DNA of 64,000 nt from CANMXU01 sp052030545 (GCF_052030545.1 NZ_JBPDIH010000005.1:124001-188000); one strand, 5' to 3'. Positions 54,643 to 64,000 are shown, numbered from the stretch's first letter. Translations and numbers: made by a program. Notes: generated by a model from the letters alone, not told the origin.

Positions 54643-56151
54643 ATGTGGACATTTGAACCCAAACATAACGTCACCAGTTTAATCGGAATAGTAAATTTGT
54701 TAAAAATACAAAAACTTGTCGTAGCCGCAGTAATATCTTCATTGCTCACTAGCCCGCAAATCGCCGCCAGTCAAAGTGATAGAAATAAACTTCCAGAAAT
54801 TGGTGCCGCTGGGGTTAGCGTGCTGTCTATCGAGAAAGAGCGTCAAATAGGCGATATTATGATGCGCCAAGTGCGCGCTAGCCAATCGGTGATGCACGAT
54901 CCGGTGTTAGTTGAATATATTAACCATTTAGGTAATTCAATGGTTAAGTATGCGCAAGATGTAAACTATAGCTTTAAATTTTTCCTGATTAACAATAATC
55001 AATTAAACGCCTTTGCATTTTTTGGTGGTCATATTGGTGTACACAGTGGTTTGATCACCACCGCAGATACGGAAAGTGAGCTAGCATCTGTTATTGCTCA
55101 CGAAATATCACACGTTACCCAACGCCATTTAGCCCGAAAAATGGAAGAACAAAGTCGCACTCAGTCATTAACCATGGCAGGAATGGTGTCTGGTTTATTA
55201 TTGGCATTGGTTAACCCAGCGGTTGGTATGGCAGCGTTATCAACGTCTATGGCAGCTTCTCAACAAGCGAGCATTAACTACACCCGTGGTAACGAAAAAG
55301 AAGCTGACCGTGTCGGGATAGAATTGCTTGCCAATAGTGGTTTCGATCCACAAGGCGCGGCAAACTTTTTCAGCAAAATGGCTGAACAATATCGCTATGT
55401 TAGCATGCCACCGCCGATGTTACTGACTCACCCAATTTCTGAAGCACGTATTACTGACGCGCGTCTTCGAGCACATAGCCTGCCGATGATTAAGCAACCA
55501 CCAAGCTTAGAGTTCGAATTATCAAAAGCACGCATTACGGCGCGGTATCAAAATAATCCTGAATATAATATTGACCAATTTCAGCGTAAACTGGCGAAAA
55601 AAACCTATGCATTAAAAGAAGCTGCTCAATATGGTTTAGCCCTTGCCCACTTTGAAAATAAAGATTACCAGAAAACAGAAGAAATATTGTTGCCTTTATA
55701 TCAACAAGATAAAAATAACTTATTTTATGTTGATGTCATGTCTGATTTATACATTCAAACCAAGCAATTTGACAAAGCCATTACCATGTTAGCGCGTTTA
55801 AATAACTTAATGCCGAACAACCAAGTCGTGGCTTTAAATTATGCCAATGTCTTGCACGAAGCTGGCAAAAATGAGCTTGCCGAGCAAATATTGCTGGATT
55901 TTTTATTAGTGAAAAAGAACAACTTCATCGCTTATGATTTGCTAACCACCATCTATAAAAAACAAAAGAAAATGGCATTAATGCATGTTTACCAAGCTGA
56001 AGTAATCGCACTATTAGGCGGTTACTCAAAAGCTGTTGACGAGCTGCAAACTGCCTATACTTATGCCGATGACAAACCACTAGTAAAAAAACGTATTCGC
56101 GCTAGAATATTGCAATTTCAAGCACAAGAAGAAAAAATTAAGCGCCTGTAA
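54643..56151 (+). CDS. bepA: BepA-type periplasmic M48 metalloprotease with TPRs
   Basis: Up to 502 residues: signal peptide (KLVVAAVISSLLTSPQIAAS), M48 peptidase domain with zinc motif AHEISHVTQRH (about 149-153) and third ligand region EKEADRVGIELL, then TPR repeats (about 310-480). BepA is a chaperone/protease that assists or degrades outer-membrane proteins such as LptD. The ATG at 54643 has no ribosome site; TTG at 54697, which has GGAA upstream and puts the signal peptide at the N-terminus, is a likely start. Followed by the arsC-like gene. Confidence 0.9.
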   Translation: MWTFEPKHNVTSLIGIVNLLKIQKLVVAAVISSLLTSPQIAASQSDRNKLPEIGAAGVSVLSIEKERQIGDIMMRQVRASQSVMHDPVLVEYINHLGNSMVKYAQDVNYSFKFFLINNNQLNAFAFFGGHIGVHSGLITTADTESELASVIAHEISHVTQRHLARKMEEQSRTQSLTMAGMVSGLLLALVNPAVGMAALSTSMAASQQASINYTRGNEKEADRVGIELLANSGFDPQGAANFFSKMAEQYRYVSMPPPMLLTHPISEARITDARLRAHSLPMIKQPPSLEFELSKARITARYQNNPEYNIDQFQRKLAKKTYALKEAAQYGLALAHFENKDYQKTEEILLPLYQQDKNNLFYVDVMSDLYIQTKQFDKAITMLARLNNLMPNNQVVALNYANVLHEAGKNELAEQILLDFLLVKKNNFIAYDLLTTIYKKQKKMALMHVYQAEVIALLGGYSKAVDELQTAYTYADDKPLVKKRIRARILQFQAQEEKIKRL

Positions 56152-56190
56152 TAGCGCCCCAATTAATCACGTTTAAAACAAGAGATATCC

Positions 56191-56538
56191 ATGTTAACTA
56201 TTTATCACAATCCACGTTGTTCAAAAAGCCGTCAAACATTAGCCCTTATCGAAGAAGCAAATGCTGATGTAACGGTAGTGGAATATTTAAAAACACCGCT
56301 AAGCGAAGCGAAAATCAAACAATTACTTCAGTTATTAAACATTGAACCAATTGCCATGATGCGCACCAAAGAAGCAGAATTTAAAGAGCAACAGCTTAAA
56401 GGCGCCAGTGATGATGCGCTTATTGCCGCCATGGTAGCTACGCCAAAACTAATAGAACGCCCTATTGTAGAAAACGGTAATCAAGCGGTAATTGGTCGTC
56501 CGCCTGAGAATGTTTTAGCGTTATTAGAGCAAAACTAA
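56191..56538 (+). CDS. ArsC-family reductase-like protein (YfgD type)
   Basis: 115 residues with the thioredoxin-like ArsC fold: YHNPRCSKSRQTLALIEE (Cys near 10), LLNIEPIAMMRTKE and the late RPIV and GRPPENV. Synteny with bepA and hda points to the E. coli YfgD equivalent. True arsenate reductases of this class use the same cysteine with glutathione, but arsenate activity of YfgD is unproven. GAGA ribosome site; the DUF2069 gene begins 2 bp after the stop. Confidence 0.86.
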   Translation: MLTIYHNPRCSKSRQTLALIEEANADVTVVEYLKTPLSEAKIKQLLQLLNIEPIAMMRTKEAEFKEQQLKGASDDALIAAMVATPKLIERPIVENGNQAVIGRPPENVLALLEQN

Positions 56539-56540
56539 TC

Positions 56541-56960
56541 ATGGCTGAACACGAAGAAGCTGCAGCGCCTAACGCTGCTAAACGCATGTTTTCAACCCCA
56601 ACACTAAAAAATATTGCCTTAGTTAACTACTTAGCTTTGCTTATTTTTATGCCGCTGTGGCTAACCGTATTAAGCCCTTCTGAAGGTTTATCACCATTAT
56701 TGGCGGTAACCATGTTCACCGTGCCGCTACTATTTCCTCTTAAAGGTTTATTGCAAGGTAATCCATATACCTTTGCGTGGTCTGCGTTTATTTTGATGAT
56801 TTATTATTTGCACAGTCTAACTACGTTGTGGGTATTGCCTGAAGATCGTCTCTGGGCGGTGATTGAATTTATTTTAACAACCAATGCTTTTTTAGCAGGA
56901 ACCTATTATGCGAAATATAAAGGCCAAGAACTCGGTCTTAGTATTCGTAAGAAAAAATAG
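56541..56960 (+). CDS. DUF2069 membrane protein
   Basis: 139 residues with about four membrane helices (about 27-45, 52-70, 77-95 and 105-125) and a basic C-terminus. It matches DUF2069 proteins, which commonly sit in this arsC-hda neighbourhood in marine gammaproteobacteria. No known function. Closely coupled to the arsC-like gene. Confidence 0.8.
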   Translation: MAEHEEAAAPNAAKRMFSTPTLKNIALVNYLALLIFMPLWLTVLSPSEGLSPLLAVTMFTVPLLFPLKGLLQGNPYTFAWSAFILMIYYLHSLTTLWVLPEDRLWAVIEFILTTNAFLAGTYYAKYKGQELGLSIRKKK

Positions 56961-56992
56961 TTAAACAGAATAAAAAATTAAGGAGAATAATA

Positions 56993-58918
56993 ATGGCGAT
57001 AACGGGTTTTTCAAAGAAAATGGCAATACCTGCCTTGGTCATTATTATCTCTGCGTGCGGCGGCGGTGGCTCTTCACCAAATAACCCCAATATTGTTGTT
57101 CCACCGACAGACGACGGTGTTATAGGCACCAATGAAGCCGTTGATCTTGTGCTTCATCTACCCGAGCAAACCATTTCCAATATAAGCTGGCAGCAGCTAT
57201 CAGGTCCGCAGACCAATTTTTTAGCAAGCAATAGTAAAGTTATTGCGTTTACAACACCAAGCGCGGGTCAATACCAATTTAGCGTAAGTTACGATGTCCA
57301 AGGTCAAGCCAGACAAAGTAAAGAATATACCCTTAACGTGAATAGCGAACAAAGCCGAGTTAACGCGCGCCTAGGCCATGCGGTAATTGAAGGCAATAAG
57401 GTTTCACTACGCAGTCATATCGATACAAGCTTAAGTCAAAACAATATCCGTTGGATGCAAACAGCTGGGCCAAGTGTAACGTTTTTATCTGCAGATAATT
57501 CATCAAATGGCGCGGTGAATAACGATGGCGAAAGTGTTATTTACTTTAATGCCCCTGAAGTTGAACAAGATACGCTGTTAACATTTGAGCTACGCTTAAG
57601 TCAAAATGGCATTGATCATGTCGACAGTGTGAGTGTTTTAGTTGAAGATGCGCCAGATATTGCCGCCAATGCTTATTCTCAAGACCCACTTGCAAGAGTA
57701 TTCCCCGCCAATAGCGACTCCCCTTATGCCGATACATTAGCAAATTGTGTTTATTCAAATAGCCTGACAAGCTCGTGTACCTTTGCCAGCTTGCCGCTTA
57801 TCGCTCATGATACTTCTAGCCCAACAACTGAAGATATAATGGATCGAGTACTTGTTTCACATCCATGGATGGCGGATCGTTTTCGTGATTTTTTGAATAA
57901 TTACGACAGCAACAACGATTTTAAAAATTTACTGCGTGCAACCACTGCGGTGGTCATTTCTTATGATATTCGCCCTTCTTTTTATTGGGCAAGTACCGGC
58001 GCGATTTACCTTGACGGCAAAAACTTTTGGTTAACACCCGATGAACGCGATACCCTCAACGAAGCACTCGACTATCGTTCATCTTTTGGCAATGAACTTC
58101 AATTTGTTATGCCATGGCGGTATGTCAAAAATAACGATTACGCAAGCGATTATATTTCTGCTGATGCGCGCGTAAGCCGCAGTCAAGACGATTACTTATA
58201 TGATCTCTCTCGATTGTTGTACCACGAGCTTGCACACGCGAATGACTTTTTCCCAAGCACCGAGTGGCATGCTCATTCAAGCAATACACGAGTATTAGAT
58301 GCCGCCTTAGCAACAAATTTTGAGTCAGACCAGCTAGCAATCGCCTACCCATTAACCAGTGAAGAAATGCGCAACTTAGCTCAAGTCAGCTTTCAGGGAA
58401 ATGATGCCAGCGATACACAAAAAGGGTATTTACCCACAGATATTCGACAATTTTTTAGCCTCGACAGTGCTAGCGATTATTATAGCTACTCATCATTACG
58501 CGAAGATTATGCGATGTTATTTGAAGAATTGATGATGCAAAACCGCTATGGCGTATCACGCGATGTTGCCATTACCAACAGACCGACTGGTGATAACGTA
58601 TTCGCCCAAGACTATATTGTCTCATGGGGTGAGCGTGGCCGTATTGCCACAGCAAGTGTAAAACCGAGAGTATTGTTCACCGCAAATCGCGTGTTACCAG
58701 AGTTTGATGCGGCATCAGCACTTGAAACCTTACCGGCGGTTATTGCCATGAATGAAGGTGAAAATTGGATTGAAAACTTGTCGATTAGCCCAAGCGTTCA
58801 AGCAAAAAGCCGAACTAATACGAAAAATGCTACTGCTGAAAATAGTGATGAGAGTCAACAACGCCCTGTTCAATGGTTAAGACCTCACCATCAAGCTTTC
58901 CCTCAAGGGCATCAATAA
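56993..58918 (+). CDS. Lipoprotein with PKD-like domains and an HExxH motif
   Basis: 641 residues. A lipobox-like end of the signal peptide (IIISACGGGGSS, Cys near 22) indicates a lipoprotein. Two PKD/Ig-like beta domains follow (about 40-120 and 125-225; ISWQQLSGPQTNF, IRWMQTAGPSVTF). The C-terminal half contains LLYHELAHANDF (about 404-415), a HExxH zinc-metallopeptidase signature, with further His in STEWHAHS. I cannot name the peptidase family. AAGGAG fixes the ATG. Downstream is hda on the opposite strand. Confidence 0.7.
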   Translation: MAITGFSKKMAIPALVIIISACGGGGSSPNNPNIVVPPTDDGVIGTNEAVDLVLHLPEQTISNISWQQLSGPQTNFLASNSKVIAFTTPSAGQYQFSVSYDVQGQARQSKEYTLNVNSEQSRVNARLGHAVIEGNKVSLRSHIDTSLSQNNIRWMQTAGPSVTFLSADNSSNGAVNNDGESVIYFNAPEVEQDTLLTFELRLSQNGIDHVDSVSVLVEDAPDIAANAYSQDPLARVFPANSDSPYADTLANCVYSNSLTSSCTFASLPLIAHDTSSPTTEDIMDRVLVSHPWMADRFRDFLNNYDSNNDFKNLLRATTAVVISYDIRPSFYWASTGAIYLDGKNFWLTPDERDTLNEALDYRSSFGNELQFVMPWRYVKNNDYASDYISADARVSRSQDDYLYDLSRLLYHELAHANDFFPSTEWHAHSSNTRVLDAALATNFESDQLAIAYPLTSEEMRNLAQVSFQGNDASDTQKGYLPTDIRQFFSLDSASDYYSYSSLREDYAMLFEELMMQNRYGVSRDVAITNRPTGDNVFAQDYIVSWGERGRIATASVKPRVLFTANRVLPEFDAASALETLPAVIAMNEGENWIENLSISPSVQAKSRTNTKNATAENSDESQQRPVQWLRPHHQAFPQGHQ

Positions 58919-58938
58919 AATTTTAAATATAAAAGGTG

Positions 58939-59652
58939 CTAGTTCGACAGCACTTCTTTGATAAAGGGAATAGTAATTTTTCGCTGCTCCCTTATCGATG
59001 CTTTATCAAGTACATCTAACGAGCTGATCAAATCTTGCATTTGTCGGCTAAAGTGATTGAGTAAATACTTTGCCACTTCATCTGACAATACCACGCCGCG
59101 TTGTTTAGCACGATATTGTATCGTTGCCAATTTCTCTTCATCAGTTAGCGGCTTAATTTGTTCAATATAGCCCCAATTTAAACGAGAAACTAAATCAGGC
59201 AGCGCAATTCCCAAATCTTTTGCAGGCAGATCGGCTGTAATAATCAAACGTTTGTTTTGTTCAATGACACGATTATATAAATCAAATACCGCTTGTTGCC
59301 ACTGAGCATCATCTGCGATGTATTGAATGCCGTCTAAACAAACTAAATCAATATGCTCAAGCCCTTCAAGCACGTCAACAGAAAGCTGAGTTAGCTCTGA
59401 AAAAGATAAACAAAGCGAAGAAAAGCCTTGTTGCTCGGCATAAGCACAGCAGGCGTGCAGCAAATGCGACTTACCAGACCCCGTTTGACCAAATAAATAG
59501 AAACCAATCGGCAAGTTTTCTTGCTCTTGCAATGAAAATATAAATTGCTGTAACTGTTCTACAACAACACTGTTGGTTTCACCAAAGAAGCTATCAAAGG
59601 TTTCATCGTCGGGTAATTGTACGGCAAGCGCCAGTTGGGCAGTATTTTTCAT
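58939..59652 (-). CDS. hda: Hda, regulator of DnaA inactivation
   Basis: About 237 residues from ATG at 59652, which has GGGAGC upstream and overlaps the previous stop as ATGA; the ATG at 59664 is less likely. It is a DnaA-like AAA+ domain: Walker A GQTGSGKSHLLHA (about 58-66), Walker B LVCLDGIQYI, arginine region LVSRLNWGY. The DNA-binding domain IV of DnaA is absent. N-terminal QLALAVQLPDD resembles the clamp-binding motif used with DnaN to convert DnaA-ATP to DnaA-ADP. Confidence 0.9.
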   Translation of the reverse strand: MKNTAQLALAVQLPDDETFDSFFGETNSVVVEQLQQFIFSLQEQENLPIGFYLFGQTGSGKSHLLHACCAYAEQQGFSSLCLSFSELTQLSVDVLEGLEHIDLVCLDGIQYIADDAQWQQAVFDLYNRVIEQNKRLIITADLPAKDLGIALPDLVSRLNWGYIEQIKPLTDEEKLATIQYRAKQRGVVLSDEVAKYLLNHFSRQMQDLISSLDVLDKASIREQRKITIPFIKEVLSN

Positions 59653-60785
59653 CGCTGCTCCCATAAAAACACCGGAACCGCCTCTGGATCTTTAGCAGCT
59701 AATGGGTCAACAAATTGAGCAAGTTGTTTATTAAGTTTTAACGCCGCAAGAAATGCTTGTTTTGAACCAATTAACTCAAGCGAAAATCGGCGGTTATTAC
59801 CCTTCACTGCTTGCAGCTGTACGTTTTTAACGGATGACAAATCTTGCAAAAATTCAACTAAATCAACATAAGTGGCCATATCTTCAATATTAGCAACATC
59901 AATAACATATTGCTGTTCTGATTTTGTAGATAACGCATAACGCTGATAAATAACTTGCGTAATATCAGCCATTGCTTGTTCAAGTAATGCTTTTTTATCT
60001 AACCCTTGATATAGATATGACATTGACTTAGAGCTTAATAATTTACCATCAGAGATTAAACTCCAATCAATAACAAAAGGCTGTTTTTCACAAAGTGGCT
60101 GACAATTGCTGTTTTCCTGCTGCTGACCAACTATATCTTCATCAACCTTTTGGTTAGACACGCGAACCACAACAGCCATATCAGCAATGTATCGCGCTGA
60201 CGCTTGTTCTATTGGCGTAATAAATCGTCCCCAAAAATCAGTAACATTAATAGTAGTGATTTCAGTTAAATCCATTAACGGCAGTAATACCGGCAAGCCA
60301 CGGGTTTGTGAAAAATCATTAATAATTTGTGGAATATCTGATGACGCACTTGCCGACATGATAGTCCGTTCTAGACCTTGCTCTTCAATTAACCACAATA
60401 AAACTTGCGGGCGTAAACTGCCCCATAAGGGTAGATTGGCATTGATAAAAAGCTGATTAATTTTATCTTCATCAAATTGCGCAATAAGCTTGGTGGTGTT
60501 TTGCTCTCGCGAATAACGATATTGAGAAATGTATGAATTGAATTGGCTAAGCGCTGGCTTAATTTCGTTAGACTGTAATACGTCTTGCTGGCCACCAACT
60601 TTCACTAGCACTGCAGCCATGGCCTTTTTCAGCGCTTGGTTTCGCTCATTGCTGCCCTGAGAATTCACCGCAATTTTTGCGGTATATAAGTCAGTCACTT
60701 CAACAGAATAAGTAACTGATGAAAAAACAAACACATAAAAAACAAGGAAAAATCTAAACATAATAATGGGAACAATTAATTTCAT
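59649..60785 (-). CDS. DUF2066 exported protein
   Basis: 378 residues with an N-terminal signal sequence (MFRFFLVFYVFVFSSVTYS, possibly the real start at the ninth residue). The body matches DUF2066 (VTDLYTAKIAVNSQGSNERNQ; ALKKAMAAVLVKVGGQ), found upstream of hda in many Alteromonadales and pseudomonads. Function unknown, probably periplasmic. Translationally coupled to hda and divergent from purM. Confidence 0.83.
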   Translation of the reverse strand: MKLIVPIIMFRFFLVFYVFVFSSVTYSVEVTDLYTAKIAVNSQGSNERNQALKKAMAAVLVKVGGQQDVLQSNEIKPALSQFNSYISQYRYSREQNTTKLIAQFDEDKINQLFINANLPLWGSLRPQVLLWLIEEQGLERTIMSASASSDIPQIINDFSQTRGLPVLLPLMDLTEITTINVTDFWGRFITPIEQASARYIADMAVVVRVSNQKVDEDIVGQQQENSNCQPLCEKQPFVIDWSLISDGKLLSSKSMSYLYQGLDKKALLEQAMADITQVIYQRYALSTKSEQQYVIDVANIEDMATYVDLVEFLQDLSSVKNVQLQAVKGNNRRFSLELIGSKQAFLAALKLNKQLAQFVDPLAAKDPEAVPVFLWEQR

Positions 60786-60907
60786 GAGATAGATCTTACC
60801 ATAATGAGAATTATTTTAATCACATATCAAAAATAATTTCTCTCTAGTGGCTTGCGCTGATAGAATATGCGCCTTTAGATACTATCGGTAATTAATTGAG
60901 GTTTCCC

Positions 60908-61954
60908 GTGAGCGAACAAAAACAGTCCCTAAGCTATAAAGATGCTGGTGTTGACATAGATGCAGGCAATGCGTTGGTAGATAACATTAAGGGGGCAGTT
61001 AAACGTACAACTCGCCCTGAGGTTATGGGGGGCTTAGGAGGATTTGGTTCTGTTTGCCAACTTCCAACCGGTTACAAAGAACCTGTATTAGTTGCAGGTA
61101 CTGACGGTGTTGGTACTAAATTACGTTTAGCAATTGATCTTGCTAAGCATGATACCGTTGGTATTGATTTAGTTGCTATGTGTGTAAACGATTTAATCGT
61201 TCAAGGTGCTGAGCCTTTATTTTTCCTAGACTATTACGCAACAGCTAAATTAGACGTTGCCGTTGCTTCAGCGGTTGTTGAAGGTATTGCAGAAGGTTGT
61301 GTACGTTCGGGTTGTGCTTTAGTAGGCGGTGAAACTGCTGAAATGCCAGGTATGTACCACAAAGGCGATTACGATATCGCTGGTTTTTGTGTTGGTGTTG
61401 CCGAAAAATCTCGTTTACTTGACGGTAGTAAAGTTGCCGCTGGCGACCAACTTATTGCATTAGGCTCTTCAGGTCCTCATTCAAATGGTTACTCACTTAT
61501 TCGTAAAGTGTTAGAAGTTAACAACACGGATACTAGCGAGTTATTAAATGACAAGCCGTTAGCTGAGCATTTACTTGAACCGACTAAGATTTATGTAAAA
61601 TCTGTATTGGCGCTATTAAAAGAAGTTGAGGTTCACGCTCTATCTCACATCACAGGTGGCGGTTTCTGGGAAAATATTCCACGTGTATTACCTGAAAGTG
61701 CACAAGCTATTATTGGTGAAAAAAGCTGGCAATGGCCTGAAATTTTCAACTGGTTACAAGCAAATGGCAACATTAGCAGCCACGAAATGTACCGCACATT
61801 CAACTGTGGTGTCGGTATGGTAATTGCTGTTCCTGCTGACCAACTAGCAAAAAGCTTAGAAATTCTGAACGCACAAGGTGAAAACGCGTGGCACATTGGT
61901 GCTATTGCAGACTTACCTGAAGGTGAAGAACAAGTGGTTATGTCGCAAGGATAA
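60908..61954 (+). CDS. purM: Phosphoribosylformylglycinamidine cyclo-ligase PurM (AIR synthetase)
   Basis: 348 residues from GTG at 60908 (MSEQKQSLSYKDAGVDIDAG), preferred over the TTG at 60896 because GAGG is well spaced and the family starts here. It makes aminoimidazole ribotide from FGAM with ATP, step five of purine synthesis. Motifs GTDGVGTKL, GGETAEMPGMY, SSGPHSNGYSLIRK and HITGGGFWENIPR are intact. purN begins 2 bp after the stop, the classic purMN operon. Confidence 0.96.
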   Translation: MSEQKQSLSYKDAGVDIDAGNALVDNIKGAVKRTTRPEVMGGLGGFGSVCQLPTGYKEPVLVAGTDGVGTKLRLAIDLAKHDTVGIDLVAMCVNDLIVQGAEPLFFLDYYATAKLDVAVASAVVEGIAEGCVRSGCALVGGETAEMPGMYHKGDYDIAGFCVGVAEKSRLLDGSKVAAGDQLIALGSSGPHSNGYSLIRKVLEVNNTDTSELLNDKPLAEHLLEPTKIYVKSVLALLKEVEVHALSHITGGGFWENIPRVLPESAQAIIGEKSWQWPEIFNWLQANGNISSHEMYRTFNCGVGMVIAVPADQLAKSLEILNAQGENAWHIGAIADLPEGEEQVVMSQG

Positions 61955-61956
61955 TC

Positions 61957-62607
61957 ATGATGAAACGCAGCCCTATAGTGGTATTAATTTCGGGTAGCGG
62001 TACTAATTTGCAGGCAATTATTGATGCCTGCAAATTGGAAGATTACCCCGGTGAAGTTGTCGCGGTAATTTCCAACAAAGCAGATGCATACGGCCTAGAA
62101 CGCGCAAAGCTTGAAGACATAGCCAACGAGTCATTGTCACATAAAGCGTTTGATAGCCGTGAATTGTATGACCAAGCATTAATTGCAACCATAGATAAAT
62201 ACCAACCAGAACTTGTCGTTTTAGCTGGCTTTATGCGCATTTTAACGCCGCAATTTGTTCAGCATTATCAAGGTCGTTTATTAAACATTCACCCTTCTCT
62301 ACTGCCTAAATATCAAGGTATGAATACGCATCAGCGTGCCATCGACGCTAAAGATAGCGAACATGGTGTAAGCGTGCACTTTGTTACTGAAGAACTCGAC
62401 GGCGGGCCGGTAATTTTACAAGCTAAAGTACCAATCTTTGATGGTGATGTTGCTGACGATTTAGCACAACGTGTTCATGAACAAGAACATCGAATTTATC
62501 CGCTTGTGGTGAAATGGTTTTGTCAAAAACGCTTGATAATGACCAACGAGCACGCTTTAATGGATAACAAAGTATTACCTGTAAGTGGTTATGCTAGCGA
62601 AGAATAA
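61957..62607 (+). CDS. purN: Phosphoribosylglycinamide formyltransferase PurN
   Basis: 216 residues, formyl-THF-dependent GART, step three of purine synthesis. Substrate loop ISGSGTNLQAIID (about 11-23), catalytic Asn/His in LNIHPSLLPKYQGMNTH (about 107-109) and Asp in HFVTEELDGGPVI (about 145) are present. Two adjacent ATGs allow a one-residue uncertainty in the start. Second gene of the purMN operon; the DUF3108 gene follows after 30 bp and may be co-transcribed. Confidence 0.95.
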   Translation: MMKRSPIVVLISGSGTNLQAIIDACKLEDYPGEVVAVISNKADAYGLERAKLEDIANESLSHKAFDSRELYDQALIATIDKYQPELVVLAGFMRILTPQFVQHYQGRLLNIHPSLLPKYQGMNTHQRAIDAKDSEHGVSVHFVTEELDGGPVILQAKVPIFDGDVADDLAQRVHEQEHRIYPLVVKWFCQKRLIMTNEHALMDNKVLPVSGYASEE

Positions 62608-62637
62608 AAATAAAACCTAAGTACACAAGGGCTATTT

Positions 62638-63384
62638 ATGATCAAAACATTACGTAATTTAAAGCTGTTTAAACTAATACCACTAACCCTAGCGACTATT
62701 AGTTATGCAAATTACGCTAATGCTCAACAAAGCAGCCCGCATATTAAACCATTTACTGCAACCTACACCATTATTCACAAGTCAGATCCTGTTGGTACTG
62801 GGGTTCGACAACTTAAATACTTAGCCGACAACCAAGCAGAATATAGCTACCATAGCGATATCAAATGGCTGATATTTTCAGATCAACGACAAGAAACATC
62901 TCGCGTTAATCTTGTAAATTCAAGTGTAACGCCAGTTGAATATAAATATGCACGAGAAGGTACCGGGCGAGATAAACACTATCACTGGACATTTGATGTA
63001 GCGAATAATAGCGCTGAGGATCTTGGCCGAAATAAAAAACGTGACATAGAATTTCCAAGCGACATTCAAGATAAACTTAGCTATCACTTACAGCATCGAT
63101 TGTCCTTAATTGCCACCCCTACACAAAAAACTTTTACTTATCCGGTGATCAGTACGTCAGGAAAAATTAAAGACTACACTTATCAATACGATGGAGAAGA
63201 AGAGTTGATGCTACCGTATGGTTTGGTAAAAACAATACGGTTTAAACGTGAAGTAACTGAGAAAAAACGAATCACCTATGCGTGGTTTGCGCCAGAGCTT
63301 AACTATTTATTAGTTAAACTCTACCAAATGAAATCAGGTGTTGAACAACTTGAAGCGCAGCTTGCCAAGCTCGAAGAAAACTAA
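62638..63384 (+). CDS. DUF3108 periplasmic protein
   Basis: 248 residues: signal peptide (about 1-29, ending NYANAQ) and a DUF3108 domain of beta-strand character (FTATYTIIHKSDPVGTGVRQL, YPVISTSGKIKDYTYQYDGE, TYAWFAPELNYLLVKLYQ). Function unknown; often encoded behind purN in gammaproteobacteria. Its ATG follows a weak AAGGG site. Confidence 0.82.
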   Translation: MIKTLRNLKLFKLIPLTLATISYANYANAQQSSPHIKPFTATYTIIHKSDPVGTGVRQLKYLADNQAEYSYHSDIKWLIFSDQRQETSRVNLVNSSVTPVEYKYAREGTGRDKHYHWTFDVANNSAEDLGRNKKRDIEFPSDIQDKLSYHLQHRLSLIATPTQKTFTYPVISTSGKIKDYTYQYDGEEELMLPYGLVKTIRFKREVTEKKRITYAWFAPELNYLLVKLYQMKSGVEQLEAQLAKLEEN

Positions 63385-63471
63385 TTTCTAAAGCAAGTTC
63401 AGAAAATAAGTTCCATAAATTAGCTCCGAAAGTTAATTCCGAAAACTAATTCCAAAAACGAATGCAAAAAA

Positions 63472-64000
63472 TTAGCCTTTATCGACCTGCTCGCCTGAGG
63501 CGATAGACTCACCTAGCTGAAACAAATGCCACTGCCCTGTTTCCATTTTATGCCACGTTTCATTGTCAGTTAGTGGCCTAGTTGCAATAACGGTTACCAC
63601 ATCGTTTGTTGTTGTTTCTTCTTGAAAATTCACCACCATTTCAGCGTCAATCAAACTCGCTTGACCAAAAGGCGCACGGCGTGTGATCCAATGCAAGTTA
63701 TTACTGCAATAAGCAAACACACATTCGCCATTGGTTAAAATTAAATTAAAAACACCAAGCTTTCTAATTTCGTCACACAAACCAGCAATGAACGTAAACA
63801 GTGTTTTAGCATCTGGCTCTGTCGTAGAAAAACGTACATGAATTTGGTCCATTAACCAACAAAACGCATGTTCACTGTCAGTTTGTCCAACGGGGATATG
63901 ATATTTAACTGGCAACGCTTCTTTAAAATTGGCAAGTTGACCATTATGCGCATACGTCCAATGCCTGCCCCAAATTTGTCGGATAAATGGATGGGTGTTT
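63472..64000 (-). CDS. Class II glutamine amidotransferase (YafJ-like), cut by window edge
   Basis: The frame is open to the window end, so the N-terminus with the catalytic cysteine lies outside. The visible part begins HPFIRQIWGRHWTYAHNGQL, the class II amidotransferase core of YafJ-type proteins, and continues through PVGQTDSEHAFCWLMDQI and ITRRAPFGQASLIDAE. Such proteins are Ntn-hydrolases expected to release ammonia from glutamine; the acceptor is unknown. It converges with the DUF3108 gene. Confidence 0.85.
   Translation of the reverse strand, partial: NTHPFIRQIWGRHWTYAHNGQLANFKEALPVKYHIPVGQTDSEHAFCWLMDQIHVRFSTTEPDAKTLFTFIAGLCDEIRKLGVFNLILTNGECVFAYCSNNLHWITRRAPFGQASLIDAEMVVNFQEETTTNDVVTVIATRPLTDNETWHKMETGQWHLFQLGESIASGEQVDKG

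Overview
The window reads as AT-rich chromosomal DNA of a marine gammaproteobacterium. Order Alteromonadales, near Colwellia or Thalassotalea, is an inference from gene content, not a database result. Both ends carry a backbone seen in many gammaproteobacteria: bamC, gcvR, bcp at the left and perM, a tusA-like gene, bepA, an arsC-like gene, DUF2069, hda, DUF2066, purM, purN at the right.

The backbone is split between bcp and perM by about 51 kb of accessory DNA. The last 111 bp of bcp (1592-1702) recur without gaps, with 7 mismatches, at 52589-52699, just ahead of what looks like the original bcp terminator. The accessory block is therefore bracketed by direct repeats of a gene 3' end, as expected for an integrated genomic island. 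No integrase gene is recognisable. The left edge has a decayed IS481-type transposase, and the right edge has a helicase, a small winged-helix-like protein and an XRE regulator.

Island layout. 2252-8273: a YfiR-type hybrid kinase, a TonB-dependent receptor and a lone receiver. 8319-11814: two duplicated helical proteins around a rhomboid protease, a small membrane protein and an HdeD-like protein. 12152-16975: an EAL phosphodiesterase, an outer-membrane protein, a GGDEF cyclase and a YegS-like lipid kinase. 17613-20586: an unknown protein, an AI-2E-type permease, its small membrane partner and a Crp/Fnr-type regulator. 20849-36161: an HD-GYP response regulator, three large sensor kinases, and a pair of AAA-like ATPases, one fused to a hybrid kinase. 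36325-45990: a nine-gene operon (sulfatase-modifying-factor-fold protein, eight-haem cytochrome with TPRs, MoxR, DUF58, DUF4381, two vWA proteins, TPR protein, BatD). 46169-49878: a sulfatase and a PafA-like phosphatase/phosphodiesterase.

The main discovery is a shared promoter design at nine island promoters. Two to four boxes of form NNACACA lie in direct repeat, 21 bp apart (one gap is 22). The last box overlaps the -35 position, and a -10-like hexamer begins exactly 22 nt after that box in all nine. This ties the helical paralogues, HdeD-like protein, outer-membrane protein, cyclase/lipid kinase, permease pair, Crp-like regulator, sulfatase and cytochrome-MoxR-Bat operon into one predicted regulon. 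The geometry resembles activator sites at AraC-type promoters, but no AraC gene is present, so the Crp/Fnr-type regulator, which has its own copy of the site, is the best local candidate.
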